Source: Gonocerus acuteangulatus (taxonomy: Eukaryota; Arthropoda; Insecta; Hemiptera; Coreidae). Taken from it: 64,000 bases of DNA. The notes below the pieces were generated by a model. It had not been told where the DNA came from. It did no database searches and saw only the letters and a program-made list of their open reading frames with translations. Positions 10,757-21,198 of the stretch are shown piece by piece; the stretch's first letter is position 1; every line of letters begins with the position of its first letter. The stretch lies in assembly GCA_946811695.1 (NCBI GenBank), contig OX328132.1, positions 99,451,422 to 99,515,421 on the forward strand. Direction: 5' to 3'. A program made the position numbers and the translations under genes.

Positions 10757-12722
10757 CATCGATTTAAAACATTCAGAGTCATACTTCATGTTAAATCTAA
10801 ATTATTTTCATAAAATCCTTCCTATAGAGCAGAGATTATTTATACTAATCGAGAAACCGTAATTTGTATGTAGATAAAAATATTTTTGACTTCTAGTTTA
10901 TTGATGAATAACAATATGGATTTTGAATAATTCAACACAATTTCCCACCATCCAACCAATCGAATGTTTTTTTTTTTTTTAAATCAGAGTGGCTCCTAAC
11001 TGGGAGTTTGTTATTCTGCTAAAGCCGTCACCGGCCATGAAAAAATGGACTACCACTCCTCTTTGACATTTGTGGAAGGCATTATTACATCCATCAAATC
11101 TACCAGAAATAACTAAAATGTATTCTGACAATTCGTTTAAAATTAATACTAAGTGCGTGGCCACGAGATGGAGGTCGTGTTCCAATCAAATTGTTAAGTG
11201 CATCCTGCATAGTTTCATGTATTGTTCAATACATTCATTTTAACTCTTCTCCAAAACAACTGAAAACATTTCATGATTTTATTTTATTTCTTAAAATTAA
11301 ATTGATTACTGTAGGCCTATTGTTATAACCACAGGAGTAACACAATTAAACTAATGAAATAATCTCATACTCATATTTCAAAACATGTTACGGAGGCTAG
11401 GTTGAATTCATAAAATGAATAATTTTTTTATTTTATTCTACATAATTACTATGAAGTTTTAAAATCAAATTTCAACCTATTGCTTACGTTGATCCAAATT
11501 GCGACGTATAATCTCAAAATACGACAAACAATGATAATATCGATAAATTTTGGTTCCCAATAGAAAAGAAAAAGAATTGGGGATTTCGTTATTGTTGATA
11601 AATGTTTGCAATAATTTATAATAACGATTGAGAACTTGCAATAAGTCGAAAATTTCAATTGAAAGTTTTTTTTTTTTCAGAGTTATTTATTTATTTAAAA
11701 GAATATAACAATCTGTTCCTGATACTAGATACACTTTTTGTTAATGATTATTCTATGTTGTATCAAAATTAAGCACACAATTTTGCAATATATGAAAACA
11801 AAATGATATAAAACCTATGCAAAATTAATATAAAAAATAACACCATAACATATGTTAACTGTAGTACAATACATAAAAAAATATACTGCTAGATAGAAAA
11901 TATGTTACATACAAATATAAAATATGATACACAGTTACGTAAACTTACAGATTACAAGTTATAAATACTTCAAGAATATGTGTTTCGGCCTTTTATGGAC
12001 ATATCTTTTTAATGAATTTTTATTACAATTACCTAAATTCTTAATTAAATTATTTTTATTATTGAAAGGTTATTAAAGTTGATTAAAAAATAAAGTAGTT
12101 CTGCAAATTGTTTTGGATGGAGAAAAGAGTTACTACATTCTGAAAGTATAAGTTTCACAATATTTCTTGCCTTCTATGCTAATTATGCAAGCTATTTCCA
12201 TCTTTCAATCATTAATCTGATTACGCAGGGACACAAAATAAAAAAAAAAAGTGGTATTTTCCAAAGACGCCATACATATAGTCTTATGCATGTAAAGGGA
12301 ATTTGAAAGTCAAATTTTATATGAAGTCGTTTAAGAAGAAATAACTAGAGCTACCATGGTTTTGAGGGTCGCGAAATTCGCATGCGACCCCATCGACGCA
12401 AAATCAAGGTCATTTCAAGGAAAAATTTGTTTTCTTTGCAATTCATGAATTTGCAGTCACCATTTTACGGCAGAAGAAATAAATAAATGAATAAGCTCCA
12501 TCTATGAAACTAAATAGAAAATAAGAAAAATCAGAATTACATCGGAAAAAAATTAATAAAATAAAATACATCTCATGAAACCAACTGATGGCTTATACAT
12601 AGGCCGGAAGTTTATTATCATTCCAAAAAGAATAAACTGTGAGTAAAAAAGAAAATGTTTTCCTTGAAATGATAAGTAAGCTGTCGCCGAAAATGGTCAG
12701 CCATCAGAGTTGTACATGACTG
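10757..12722. other. AT-rich stretch, no recognised gene
   Basis: About 2 kb with no coding pattern, RNA gene or repeat family shared with the rest of the window. Several short T runs and one open frame of about 68 codons (10,979-11,185) without recognisable motif. Confidence 0.45.
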
Positions 12723-12847
12723 TTTTAGCGCGGTTACTCCCTATCTCCATAGGGAGAACCCGCTTATGAGGTTGACCTCACGACACAATGCGGAAGTTCC
12801 GACTAGAAACATTCACGTTTCAGGCCCTATAGACAGAGTTGGGCAAA

Positions 12848-12955
12848 CGTTAGCGCGCGCTAAAAGCTGATACCTCTCCGCTAATTGAGCGATACCGTAG
12901 AAACCCAGCGCTTAATAATTAGCGCTTAGCGACGGCAGTGCGCTAATCGCTAATC
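12848..12955. repeat. Cluster of TTAGCGC / GCGCTAA motifs
   Basis: About eight short, alternately oriented TTAGC or GCTAA motifs lie in ~110 bp, several as TTAGCGC or AGCGCTAA. Such clusters are often transposase-binding subterminal repeats (inference). Confidence 0.45.
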
Positions 12956-13017
12956 TATTTATGAAATATCGTGATTGCTAATAGCTATAGTTACATCATT
13001 TTGTCATCTCAAAGTTC

Positions 13018-13470
13018 ACTTCCGGTCTGCTCGGAGCAACTTCCTCCTCACTCCTGTTCCACTTCCGCTTCAATCTACAGGATTTCCGATCACATCAATG
13101 CCAATTTCGGTTACTTCTGGTCGACTCATGCCTATCACTGGGTAACTCCTGTTCGATCTGGCTCACTTACGGTCATTCACAGACAGTGCCGCACTCTGAC
13201 CCTCCTTAATCTAGGTTACTTCCGGTCCTATATTCATCCCTGGGTCGTTTCCGGAAGTATACCCTGGGCCTTCCAGGCACTCATGTTAGACCGGAAATGA
13301 ACCGGCAGTGACCCGGAAGTAATTGTAAGCAACCGGAAGTGAACCCGGAAGTGATCCAGAGTTGATCAGATTCATCCGGAAACGGCCCAGGAGTAATTTT
13401 GGTGACCCGAAAGCCATTTTGAGAACCCGGAAGTGAAACCGGAAGTTGTCAAAAGTTGCCCAGATTCATC
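13018..13470. repeat. Symmetric cluster of ACTTCCGG / CCGGAAGT motifs
   Basis: Roughly eight exact and several near-exact ACTTCCGG or CCGGAAGT motifs. Those left of about 13,245 read ACTTCCGG; those to the right read CCGGAAGT; a self-complementary TTTCCGGAAGT sits at about 13,248. The block is much more GC-rich than its surroundings. The motif is also the classical ETS-factor core, but a degenerate inverted minisatellite is the simpler reading. Confidence 0.6.
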
Positions 13471-13619
13471 CGGACAGTATGTTGGCTACTGTCAGTTTCC
13501 TGTGATTTGTGATGCTAATCTATTCCATTTCTTCGAGATGTTTGTAACCGCACTAAGATGACGCAGTTCCTGCGAGTCGGACTTTTTAATTTTTCTCATG
13601 TGTTTCTCAGCAAATTCTT

Positions 13620-13808
13620 TTACTTTGGGCTTTGTATTCCCTATACATATTCACACCGTTTGACCGATTTTGACGTAACTTGGTACAAAGGCAGATCTTG
13701 ATACGGGGAGTGTCATAGGCTAAGTCAAAATTGCCTATCAGCTGTCTGTCTGTACGTTTGTATCTTTACAAATCCACGCTGGTATAGCATGACACGCCGG
13801 GGAATAGC

Positions 13809-13867
<59 letters not shown>

Positions 13868-14239
13868 TCACGTGTCTGCTTGTTCCTAAATCCACACCGC
13901 TTGACCGATTTTGACCAAACGTAGCGCATACGATAAGTGTCATAGGCAAGGTCAAAAACGTCTACCAGCTGTCTGTCTGTATGTTTGTTCCTTATACAAA
14001 TCCACAACCGATTTTGATCAAACTTGGCACACATGTAGGTCTTGATTCGGGGAGAGTCATAGGCTAGGTATAAATTGCCTAGGACTCACAGGTCGGAGGT
14101 CACGGGTTCGAAACTATGAACCCTAATAGTCACAGATTTGCTTTATTAGATTTTAATATTACTTATTTGGTTTCTAATTTATTTTCGCTTTTGTAGATGC
14201 AGAAATTAGGTGTATCATGGCACGCCGTGTAACAGCTAG
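13620..14239 (+). mobile_element. Helitron-like element with CTAGT 3' end
   Basis: Contains about four 124-bp-type units in the orientation opposite to 7,300-8,050, interrupted by (TA)n at 13,813-13,862. The right end has GGCACGCCGTG (hairpin) followed by TAACAGCTAGT, ending at 14,239. Hairpin then CTRR-T is the canonical Helitron 3' end. An internal near-copy of this end (GACACGCCGGGGAATAGCTA) sits at about 13,788-13,811 just before (TA)n. No Rep/helicase coding region. Confidence 0.6.
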
Positions 14240-14326
14240 TTTTTTTTTTTTTTTTTGTTTTTTTTTAACGGCGCATCTACATCTTGGCCATTAGCGCCGG
14301 GCTGTCTACAGGTTGCCACCCTTTTC
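14240..14326 (-). mobile_element. 5'-truncated SINE with 5S-SINE body and tail
   Basis: On the minus strand AGAAAAGGGTGGCAACCTGT continues through the GGCGCTAATGGCC tail into an interrupted A-run (plus-strand T-run from 14,240). It is the 3' part of the 5S-headed SINE at 31,608-31,798, and truncation falls almost exactly where that element's 5S head begins. It sits immediately after the Helitron CTAGT end. Confidence 0.75.
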
Positions 14327-14357
14327 TAAAGGCTAGTTATCTATATTTATTTTTTAG

Positions 14358-14388
14358 CTGAAGAGGGCTGCCTAAGATCATGCCGAAA
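14358..14388 (+). other. Hammerhead-like terminal motif (Penelope type)
   Basis: CTGAAGA at 14,358-14,364, then 20 nt able to pair GGGC with GCC, then GAAA at 14,385-14,388 followed by CTTTCGC. This has the box order and spacing of the hammerhead ribozyme core, known from Penelope-like element termini. Stem III is not convincing, so catalytic activity is uncertain. Confidence 0.4.
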
Positions 14389-14454
14389 CTTTCGCATTAT
14401 AGATTTATTCAAATTCCAGGTTTTGGTATTTGGGATGGTGTGAGAAAAAGAGGT

Positions 14455-14456
<2 letters not shown>

Positions 14457-14500
<44 letters not shown>
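14457..14500. repeat. (GA)n microsatellite
   Basis: About 44 bp of pure AG dinucleotides, the only long (GA)n tract noticed. Confidence 0.97.
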
Positions 14501-14502
<2 letters not shown>

Positions 14503-15077
14503 ATAATTTTTTTCATCATGTCTGCTTGATGAAAAAAAATGATCTATAAAATATTCTCATGAAAAATATATAATTATCCGTGAAAAGTAAGGCTAAATTT
14601 TTACCTCATGAAAATTAATCTTGGGGGAATCAGAATTAGACCGGAAGGGAAGAAGGAAGGGTCGTTTGGGCTTAAAGGTGACGCCATAGCTGTAATTTAC
14701 TACTCATTAAGGGCGGGCCAAAGAGCAAAAGTATATTTGCACCCCCTTAAAGCCCCATTAAATCATTAATATTCATTATGTAGGATTTTAAAATTTCTTA
14801 AAATAAAATAGTTGCTAGTGGAGATACCAGAGCCTGCTTTCATGGTTCTATTCCTGACTTAAGGCTATTTCTTCTAGTACTCCATTTATACAATTCCCAG
14901 ACAATTTATTGAATATTCAGAAGGGTTTTACTGGTTAATCTCATCTCCTTAGACTGATACAATTAAACTTTGGCGCTTTAGGTCAGCTAGCGAAAATAAT
15001 GACACTTTTTAATTTACTTTTTTTTTACCCACTTACACTGCTATATACATCTCATATACAATAACATTATAAAAAGA

Positions 15078-15140
15078 GTCTCCCGTGGTCTAGTGGCTAA
15101 CACCAAGGATTCAAATGCTGAAGATGGGGGTTCATCTACA
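15078..15140 (+). mobile_element. Head of a type A SINE
   Basis: GAGTCTCCCGTGGTCTAGTG followed by GCTAACACC matches the tRNA-like head of the type A SINE (A box). The body is not recognisable beyond about 15,140. Confidence 0.55.
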
Positions 15141-15252
15141 CATGTCATACAAAGATGAACAACCATCTACTTAACATGGGCCTAGCTACAATCTCCTTCT
15201 GCAGGAGCCAAGAGTAATAATATCAGAGACATTCAAATCAAATACGCTATGA

Positions 15253-15285
15253 ATAATTCAGTTCCTATGAGCCGGACTTTTTATC
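15253..15285 (-). repeat. Partial copy of the GTCCGACTCGCAG signature
   Basis: CAGTTCCTATGAGCCGGACT and the following T-run resemble the inverted signature seen at 24,998-25,053. Confidence 0.4.
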
Positions 15286-15338
15286 ATTATATGATAACAT
15301 CTTGAAAATGTGTGTCAAAAATATAATTCAAATTGGAA

Positions 15339-15652
15339 GGCGAGGTTAGCTCAGTGGTAGAGCACTGCACTTATATGCTGGAAAACCTGAGTTCAATTCC
15401 CGAGGAAGCACTAAGGATTTTTATCTTCTAGTGTCTTCGCTCGTGGGTTGGATTCGGCCTCTCTGGGCTGGCCCTAGGCCAACCTAGCCTTTAATTAATT
15501 TATTAATGGTTACCTGCAAAGAGGGAAATCAGGCGGCCGGAGCATAGCACTGACCACGCTACCTCCCTAGTGTGCCGTATGGTCATAAATCAGATACCTC
15601 TTGAGTAAATGCCCCTTAGGGCGCTCGTGGCCTGTTACGGGACTGATTTTTT
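15339..15652 (+). mobile_element. tRNA-derived SINE (type C), full length
   Basis: Head GGCGAGGTTAGCTCAGTGGT with AGAGCACTGCAC is a tRNA-like A-box region, and GAGTTCAATTCCC is the B box. The body includes CTAGGCCAACCTAGCC, then GGCGGCCGGAGCATAGCA and CTCGTGGCCTGTTACGGGAC, and ends in GATTTTTT. The family ends in a T-run, not an A-tail. Two further copies (39,314 and 47,945) have perfect target-site duplications that confirm the ends. No clear duplication is seen around this one. Confidence 0.8.
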
Positions 15653-16574
15653 ATTATATTTTAAATTAAACTATTTCTTAGTACACAAAAGTAAAGAATG
15701 CATTTTATTATGCCCATAGTCTTTTTGTGGAAGAAAATTTCGATCAATCCTTAACATAAAATTATATTGTGAATTATTTATATACTCAGCTCCTCCTTGG
15801 GTCTGGCCTTGGTGTTTCTCTAACAACGCCAAACTAATTAGAAAAACAGACCACCACAAAATATTATGAAAGGTTCATCCGATGGCGTTAATGACCCTAT
15901 GGTTGTCACGCCTTGAAAAAAAAAAAAAAAAAAACATAATGATGAAAGACCTTCAAAGGCCAATTGTTTTATATTGAGAGGTTTCGGATGATGTATGCTT
16001 ATTTGCGTAAAAAATAAAAACAGCATAAAAAACACAGTTATTCATAAACTATATGAATGTGTTAGAGGGGGCGTTCTTTCAAAGGTGCGAAAGTTCGTAT
16101 GGGGGGATAAAGACATAAATAAATAGACTATACATAAAATTTATAAAAAAAAAAATATAAATAAAATAAATCCAGACAAGAATGGTAATTAAGAAAATAA
16201 AAATAACTCCTTCGTCCAATTGATGACATATTTTTATATAGTCGTCATAAGGCGCTGAGGAACATGATATTTTTCGCCCTAAATACTTCAAACAAACAAC
16301 GAGTTGATTTAAAGACTCAAAAGAGGCTTAAAGTATATAAACTGACGTTAATGACCTCAACGGTCATTTAAAGTGATGATTCAAAATCAATTTAAAGAGA
16401 GACCAATTACGATCTACAGTGTTAGGAAAACATTCGGCTTCATCGCCCGCTCCTAGATTTAATAGTATCCCTCGTATTCCCCAATTTATTTTTGTTTTAA
16501 ATATAAATGAGAGCGGCGATAGTTCAACAGATAATGTTTAATCAAATAAAATTAAAAATATGCAATACGCATCT
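15653..16574. other. AT-rich stretch, no recognised gene
   Basis: No motif-bearing open frame. A long A-run at 15,917-15,934 in the plus strand could be a retroposon tail, but no element is recognised next to it. Confidence 0.4.
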
Positions 16575-16991
16575 CAAGAACAAAATATATTATTTATTTA
16601 AGAGCATTCGTAACTAATACGACTTGCTCTATACATGAATACAAAGATTAAATTGCTAGAATATGTAAAAATTACAATAATTGTAAAAAACAAAGGTTGT
16701 TAAAAAAGAAAAAAATCCAAGAATGACAAATATGAGACATTAAAAAGTAATAAACAACTTGCATAATAATCCACTTAATATGAGCAACAGGATTCGGGGA
16801 ACAAAAAGGAAGAAAATTACTAGTAAGTATGAAGAGGGAGGAAAAATGTTTAGGAAAAAAAAAATGTATATATATAGTATCCCGAACGAAAAATATAATT
16901 GTAATAAAAAGCAAATTAATAATACCAAATACTTTTAAGAAAGTGAGTGGTAATATACAACAAACAGCTTCTCATCAGGAATAATTTAAAG
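16575..16991 (-). mobile_element. LINE-type 3' end (hairpin plus TAAA tail) or host 3' UTR
   Basis: On the minus strand the segment downstream of the open frame at 16,992-17,233 ends with a hairpin (GAGCA pairing with TGCTC) followed by TTAAATAAATAA near 16,590. The same arrangement ends the RNase H LINE at about 44,690 (GAGCGA pairing with TCGCTC, then TAAATAAATAA). This suggests a LINE 3' end; a host 3' UTR with an AATAAA signal is the alternative. Confidence 0.4.
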
Positions 16992-17233
16992 TTACTGATT
17001 TAGTCTTCCTTGATTTAGAAGTTTGTTTTGGTCAGTACAATCAATTCTGGAGTCTATGATATTCTTCTTTCCATTTGGCTTAAAAATCTTCTTTTCTTTT
17101 TCTGCTTTCTGTTTTCCTTCCTCTTCATTCTTGGCATTTGGTTGTTTCTTTTTCTCCAGTTGATTAATTTGATAATATTCTTCAAAATGTTCAGTCTGAA
17201 CAGCTAGTTTGACTTTTAGAACATCTGTTTTTT
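16992..17233 (-). CDS. Lys/Glu-rich open segment, C-terminal, no start codon
   Basis: On the minus strand an uninterrupted frame of about 80 codons ends at TAA (16,992-16,994). It has no Met start and an in-frame stop just upstream, so it would be a 3' exon or a truncated ORF. The residues include VKLAVQTEHFEEYYQINQLE, a charged run rich in Lys and Glu (KKKQPNAKNEEEGKQ), and a polar tail ending LLNQGRLNQ. A plausible splice acceptor (CTAGCTGTTCAG) would start the exon at the TEHFEEYY codons. I recognise no family. The nearby LINE-like 3' end suggests it could be the last part of a LINE ORF; a host terminal exon is equally possible. Confidence 0.35.
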
Positions 17234-17606
17234 TTTAGAATATATTAGCGAAGGATTTTAGACCAAAATGTACAAGTTCCCACAAATAAAATAGATGTAG
17301 CGAATATATTTTTATAAAACTGTATTAATAAATATACTGTTCCCTGAATTGTTGAGAACAAGATGAGCAGAGAGGAATAAGGTTGTTTCAAAGTCAAACA
17401 ATTCTGCTTATTTTAAAGTTTTCTAAAGAGGAACATGAAAGTGGGTAAATTATGGCAAGGAAAGAGGCCTAGAGTAACTTAAGTTAAACAAAACAAAACC
17501 TGAAAAACGTTCACGAAAAATATGACACGAATTAACATTCCCAAACCAGTTTAATACACTGTATATCTATGACTACTTTTTTCAATTCAACAGACCCTTC
17601 AAAGGG

Positions 17607-17636
17607 TCTCCCCGTGGTCTAGTGACCAACGCCTTA
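17607..17636 (+). mobile_element. Type A SINE, left part, split by a MITE
   Basis: GGTCTCCCCGTGGTCTAGTG then ACCAACGCCTTA is the start of the type A SINE up to its conserved CTTAGATT. The sequence resumes after the inserted element as TTAGATTATCATGC at 18,371. The insertion duplicated TTA. Confidence 0.75.
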
Positions 17637-18370
17637 GGCTGCACCAACATTGGACCCGTATTTCGCCCGAACCGATCCGATCCGATTTCGTTTGATCGAC
17701 AACGGCCAACGGCGGCCTACGTGAATGCCTACATTGGTCTCGACCCGATCCGATCCGATTTAGTCACAGCTCGTCAGTAATGACCTCCTTGTGAAGTGAA
17801 AATGGGTGATTAAGTTAAGAAATACCACCTAATAAGCATAGAAACGTTCGATTAGGTTGAATGTTGGAGGTAAGAGAAGTATTGGTATTCATATTTTAAA
17901 ATTACTTATAAGAAAGGTAGAAGAACTAGAAGGTTATAAGCATTGGAAGGTTATAAACATTAGAAGGTTATAAATATTGGAAGGTTATAGACGCTGGATG
18001 GTTTTAAACATTTTTCCTCGCAATTTAATAAACAAGGGAAACAAATAACAAAAATGTGAGTTGGCAAAGTTGTTCTAAATGTTATTTCCTTTGATGTAAA
18101 AACAATGCATTGAAATCGGTTAAGATTTAGAACCTGTAGACCTTTTTAAAACACTAAATGTGGGTTGGCGCCATTTTGCTTTGTCGGTCCGAAATCGGTC
18201 TAGAAACAAACACGTTTGAATGGCCAAGAATCGGTGGCCGTTGGATTGGACCGGATTGGATCGGAGCGGGACCAATGTAGGCACCTCCATTGAGATGCAT
18301 GTGTTTGTTTTTCTTCCGACTGTCGGTGGCTACTGGATCGGATTGGAACGGGTCCAGTGTAGGTGCACCC
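17637..18370. mobile_element. PIF/Harbinger-like MITE with TTA target duplication
   Basis: Ends are inverted: GGCTGCACCAACATTGGACC at 17,637 and the reverse complement of GGGTGCACCTACACTGGACC ending at 18,370. TTA flanks both sides (17,634-17,636 and 18,371-18,373), the duplication typical of PIF/Harbinger. The host SINE is continuous across the site, so both boundaries are certain. Subterminal CCGATCCGATCCGATTT-type repeats occur at both ends. Near 17,925-18,010 a ~20-bp minisatellite (GAAGGTTATAARCATTGGAA-type unit) is present. No transposase is encoded, so it depends on a transposase elsewhere. Confidence 0.8.
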
Positions 18371-18415
18371 TTAGATTATCATGCAGACAACAGACCCATC
18401 AACTTGCCTTTCAAT
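18371..18415 (+). mobile_element. Type A SINE, right part after the MITE
   Basis: TTAGATTATCATGC continues the SINE head interrupted at 17,636. Similarity fades within about 40 bp, so the SINE was old or truncated when hit. Confidence 0.6.
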
Positions 18416-20232
18416 ATGCCTTTAATTGCATGTATCAGCGCATGTCCTTATTGAAAATATTTTCCTGTCTACATTTGTTCAACAGTTCCGTGCAACAAGC
18501 ACAATGGATTCTTATGGCTGGAGTGCACTTCTCGTGATAAGTTCGGCTTATTTAATGATTAAAAGTGAACAAAAGAAAAAGAACTACTTGAAAAAAAGGA
18601 ACTATCAAATGATTCGTGAAAATGATTTGGATGAAGGTATCTTCCACAACTGTACCAGAATGTCAAGAGTTAACTTTAATAAATCCTGTTCTTGATTGCG
18701 CCTAAAATTGCAAAATCAGACTCACCGTGATATTGTGCATTGTTCCCAACTCTTCCTGTGCATATTTTCTTGTTGTTTTGTTTGTGTACGACGGGAAATT
18801 AGAATCCCATAATGCAAGGTGCATCCTCAATAAATCTTAAAGTGGCCTTTTCACTATCAGATAACATACTCGACATGATAAACTGATTACGAAACACAGA
18901 AAAGAATAATTCTTTCGATTTATTAGAATGTTTGTAAACAGTTAAAACACTAGTAAACTCAATAATGGTGAAAAAATCTCCGACTGGGTTGGATTCTTTT
19001 TCAACACGGGTTTCAACACGAAAATAGGAGCTTGGAACTGGCAAGAGGCAAACAATAGCGCATGCGTTTCGTGCCCTTCACTGCCAACATGCCGTATGCA
19101 ACATAGCGCAAGTAAAAACGCACAAGTACATACATAGGTCATAGGCTATAAATACGTCCGACTCGAAGTTACTGTGTCATGTTAGCGCGTTTACATAACG
19201 TTCCTCCCCTAGTCTTAGTATCATTTGGAATAAAAACAGTTATTACTTTGGAAACAATGTAAACATACTATTCGTTTCTATTTCTCATTGTATTCTATTA
19301 GATTCCCACAGTTTGGCCACTAAAAAAAGAGTAACTCCTAAATTCTAATATCCATCATAACTTTTACTATCATATTCGTATAATTACTATTTTATATTCG
19401 TATAATATACACAGAAATATTATACGAATATTCAATATTTCTTCTAAATTTATATAAAAGGTGCATATAAAGTTTTCCTATCAAACAAAACTATAACATA
19501 TTTTTAGAATATTCAATATATGCTTTGTTTCTAAGTTTATATTTTATGGTTGGAAATAACATCCCCTTCTCCCACCCCGGGCCTATTAGCCTAAATGTAA
19601 AGGTGAAATAATGAATTTAAGCATCTCTCTCAGCCGCTTATACGACCTACAAATTCTCATTATCATTTTTATTACACTAATTTAAATTACGTGCCCTTTT
19701 ATTATTGGCCCAAGGGCCCGTGAATAAATGTTACATGCAAATTTTTTCACCTTTTGTCTCACAAAGGCTCTTTTAGTATTTTTTTTTTACTCATTGTTAC
19801 GAGCGGCCTTATTTTGTTTCAGACATTTTGTCGCTACCGACTGATAAAAGCACGGTTATATTTTTCTTTTTTTCCGGGAAAGGCTTTTGACCTGTTATGA
19901 GTGTTTATAAAATAGCAGAGGGAAGAGAGAAAAAAACTTCAGAGAATGCTTTAGGGACACGTCGTGTGATAGTGGTGTGAATATTCTTTCCAAAAGAATA
20001 ATCACTTCCACTCTTATATATATACTGGTAAAAGAACTTTCAGCTATTAAAGGCTTTGCTCGAATTCTCAAAAAAGCTAGGAGCATAACTAGGAATATAT
20101 TATTAAAATTAATTTTCTCCGACTTAATATATCAACAAGAATAATGATTAACATTTTCCAAAATTTTGAACTATTAAAATTTGTTACTTATAGAAACAGT
20201 TTAAAGAAAATGTTTTACATTTTTATCGGCAT

Positions 20233-20235
<3 letters not shown>
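18416..20235. other. AT-rich stretch without a recognised gene
   Basis: No motif-bearing frame. A copy of the signature repeat (GTCCGACTCGAAGTTACTGT, then TTAGCGCG) begins at about 19,157. An open segment at 18,426-18,695 (plus) has no recognisable domain. Confidence 0.4.
19157..19262 (+). repeat. Copy of the signature repeat with its downstream part
   Basis: GTCCGACTCG, then TGTCATGTTAGCGCG, then CCCTAGTC, followed by AACAGTTATTACTTTG, which also follows the signature at 42,673 and 45,199. The repeat is therefore longer than the 58-bp signature itself. Confidence 0.5.

Positions 20236-20308
<73 letters not shown>
20236..20308. repeat. (TA)n microsatellite
   Basis: TA repeats with a few TACATA interruptions, abutting the SINE at 20,312. 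Confidence 0.95.
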
Positions 20309-20311
20309 TTA

Positions 20312-20455
20312 TGGCACATCTACATCTAGGCCGTTAGCGCCGACATCCAGGGTGCAGCGAGGGATTTTACCAACGAGCCGTGAGGGGAAAAAATTCTTGC
20401 CGCTGGTGAGAATTGAACCCACCATCTCCCTTATATGAAACTAATGCGTTAGCCA
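20312..20455 (-). mobile_element. Type A SINE, minus strand
   Basis: Plus-strand order: tail GGCACATCTACATCTAGGCC, body GGGTGCAGCGAGGGATTTT, B box region AGAATTGAACCCACCATCTC, A box region TGCGTTAGCCACTAG. No A-tail remains: the SINE tail meets (TA)n directly. Confidence 0.75.
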
Positions 20456-20765
20456 CTAGTATTGATAGTAAGAAAAAACCACAAGTCCACCTGACGAGTT
20501 TTACCTCAACTGAAAACTGACATTTTGATTTTATATTTCTGATTTTATTTTTCGAAGTCTTTATATTCGTTATTTATGGAAACAGAAGATAGGGCCCTAT
20601 ACCAATATATGGATCGGAAAATCCATACGAACTTGGTGTTAAGTCAATTTCATAAAAAAAACGGACATGGTGACCTTTACCTCTGAGGCACAGATATATA
20701 TTGGCTATGCGAGGCCTACTATTAAATTACTAATAAAAAGCTGACACAATTATACATTTTCTTCC

Positions 20766-20767
<2 letters not shown>

Positions 20768-20808
<41 letters not shown>
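20768..20808. repeat. (TA)n microsatellite
   Basis: Directly borders the fold-back at 20,803-21,081. Confidence 0.95.
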
Positions 20809-20812
<4 letters not shown>

Positions 20813-21081
20813 TTTGTTTTTCGTCGCTGGGATCATATTTTTGGATGGAACGGCATTTTTCTCAAGCGGTGGTACTCCTTCTCACTTCTTCCTGGAATAT
20901 TTCGATGGGTTCATCTCCATCTTCGTCAGTCAGGTGATTGTTGTTTCTTCCTCAGTGAAGAAGACGGAGACGAACCCATCGAAATATTCTAGGAAGAACT
21001 GAGAAGGATTACCACCGCTGGAGAAAAATGTCGTTCCATCCAAAAATATCATCCCAGCGACGAAAAGCAAACATCATATAT
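20803..21081. mobile_element. Fold-back of a Penelope-like terminal repeat
   Basis: Inverted arms of about 128 bp (20,803-20,930 and 20,953-21,081) with a ~22-bp loop and several mismatches. The arm contains TTCGTCGCTGGGAT, then GGCATTTTTCTC and GCGGTGGTA. The same sequence occurs as direct repeats at 26,443-26,505 and 26,781-26,850. A related CCGCTGGAGAATGCCG occurs in the Penelope-like element at 22,110-22,130, which is the basis for the family guess. Confidence 0.55.
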
Positions 21082-21084
21082 GGT

Positions 21085-21198
21085 ATTTGTGTTATTTATT
21101 TACATTTTAACAATAAAATGCAATATTCTATGCGTAAAAAGTATTGGAAGACCAGATTTCTTTACTATTGCAGCTGGACTTTGGACGGGATTAATTCC
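21085..21198 (+). mobile_element. Tc1-like 5' end fragment
   Basis: GTAAAAAGTATTGGAAGACC followed by TTTCTTTACTATTGCAGCTG and GACTTTGGACGGGATTAATT. The latter matches, inverted, the region just outside the Tc1-like coding part at 26,148-26,200, and the former resembles its terminal repeat at 26,315-26,349. It ends where the hairpin block begins at 21,199. Confidence 0.5.

Larger units (their letters stand above)
12723..13592 (-). mobile_element. Helentron-like element, minus strand, both ends present
   Basis: On the minus strand it starts with the signature AAAAGTCCGACTCGCAGGAA near 13,592, continues CTGCGTCATCTTAGTGCGG, and ends with the hairpin block (stem around GGGAG and CTCCC) and CGCTAAAAC at 12,723. 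The block is truncated at about 12,834, where an unrelated CAGAGTTGGGCAAACG sequence begins. The interior has no coding region; it holds two motif clusters described separately. The inverted GCGCGGTTCC-type sequences near each end fit the subterminal inverted repeats known for Helentrons (inference). Confidence 0.5.

Noticed and set aside
13018..13300. Frame of 109 codons at 12,971-13,300
   Set aside because: It translates the ACTTCCGG motif field; no domain and no conservation evidence.
15339..15412. tRNA genes at SINE heads (also 6,133, 39,314, 47,945 and the type A copies)
   Set aside because: Box A and B are present but acceptor stems do not pair and a SINE body follows directly; several have target-site duplications.
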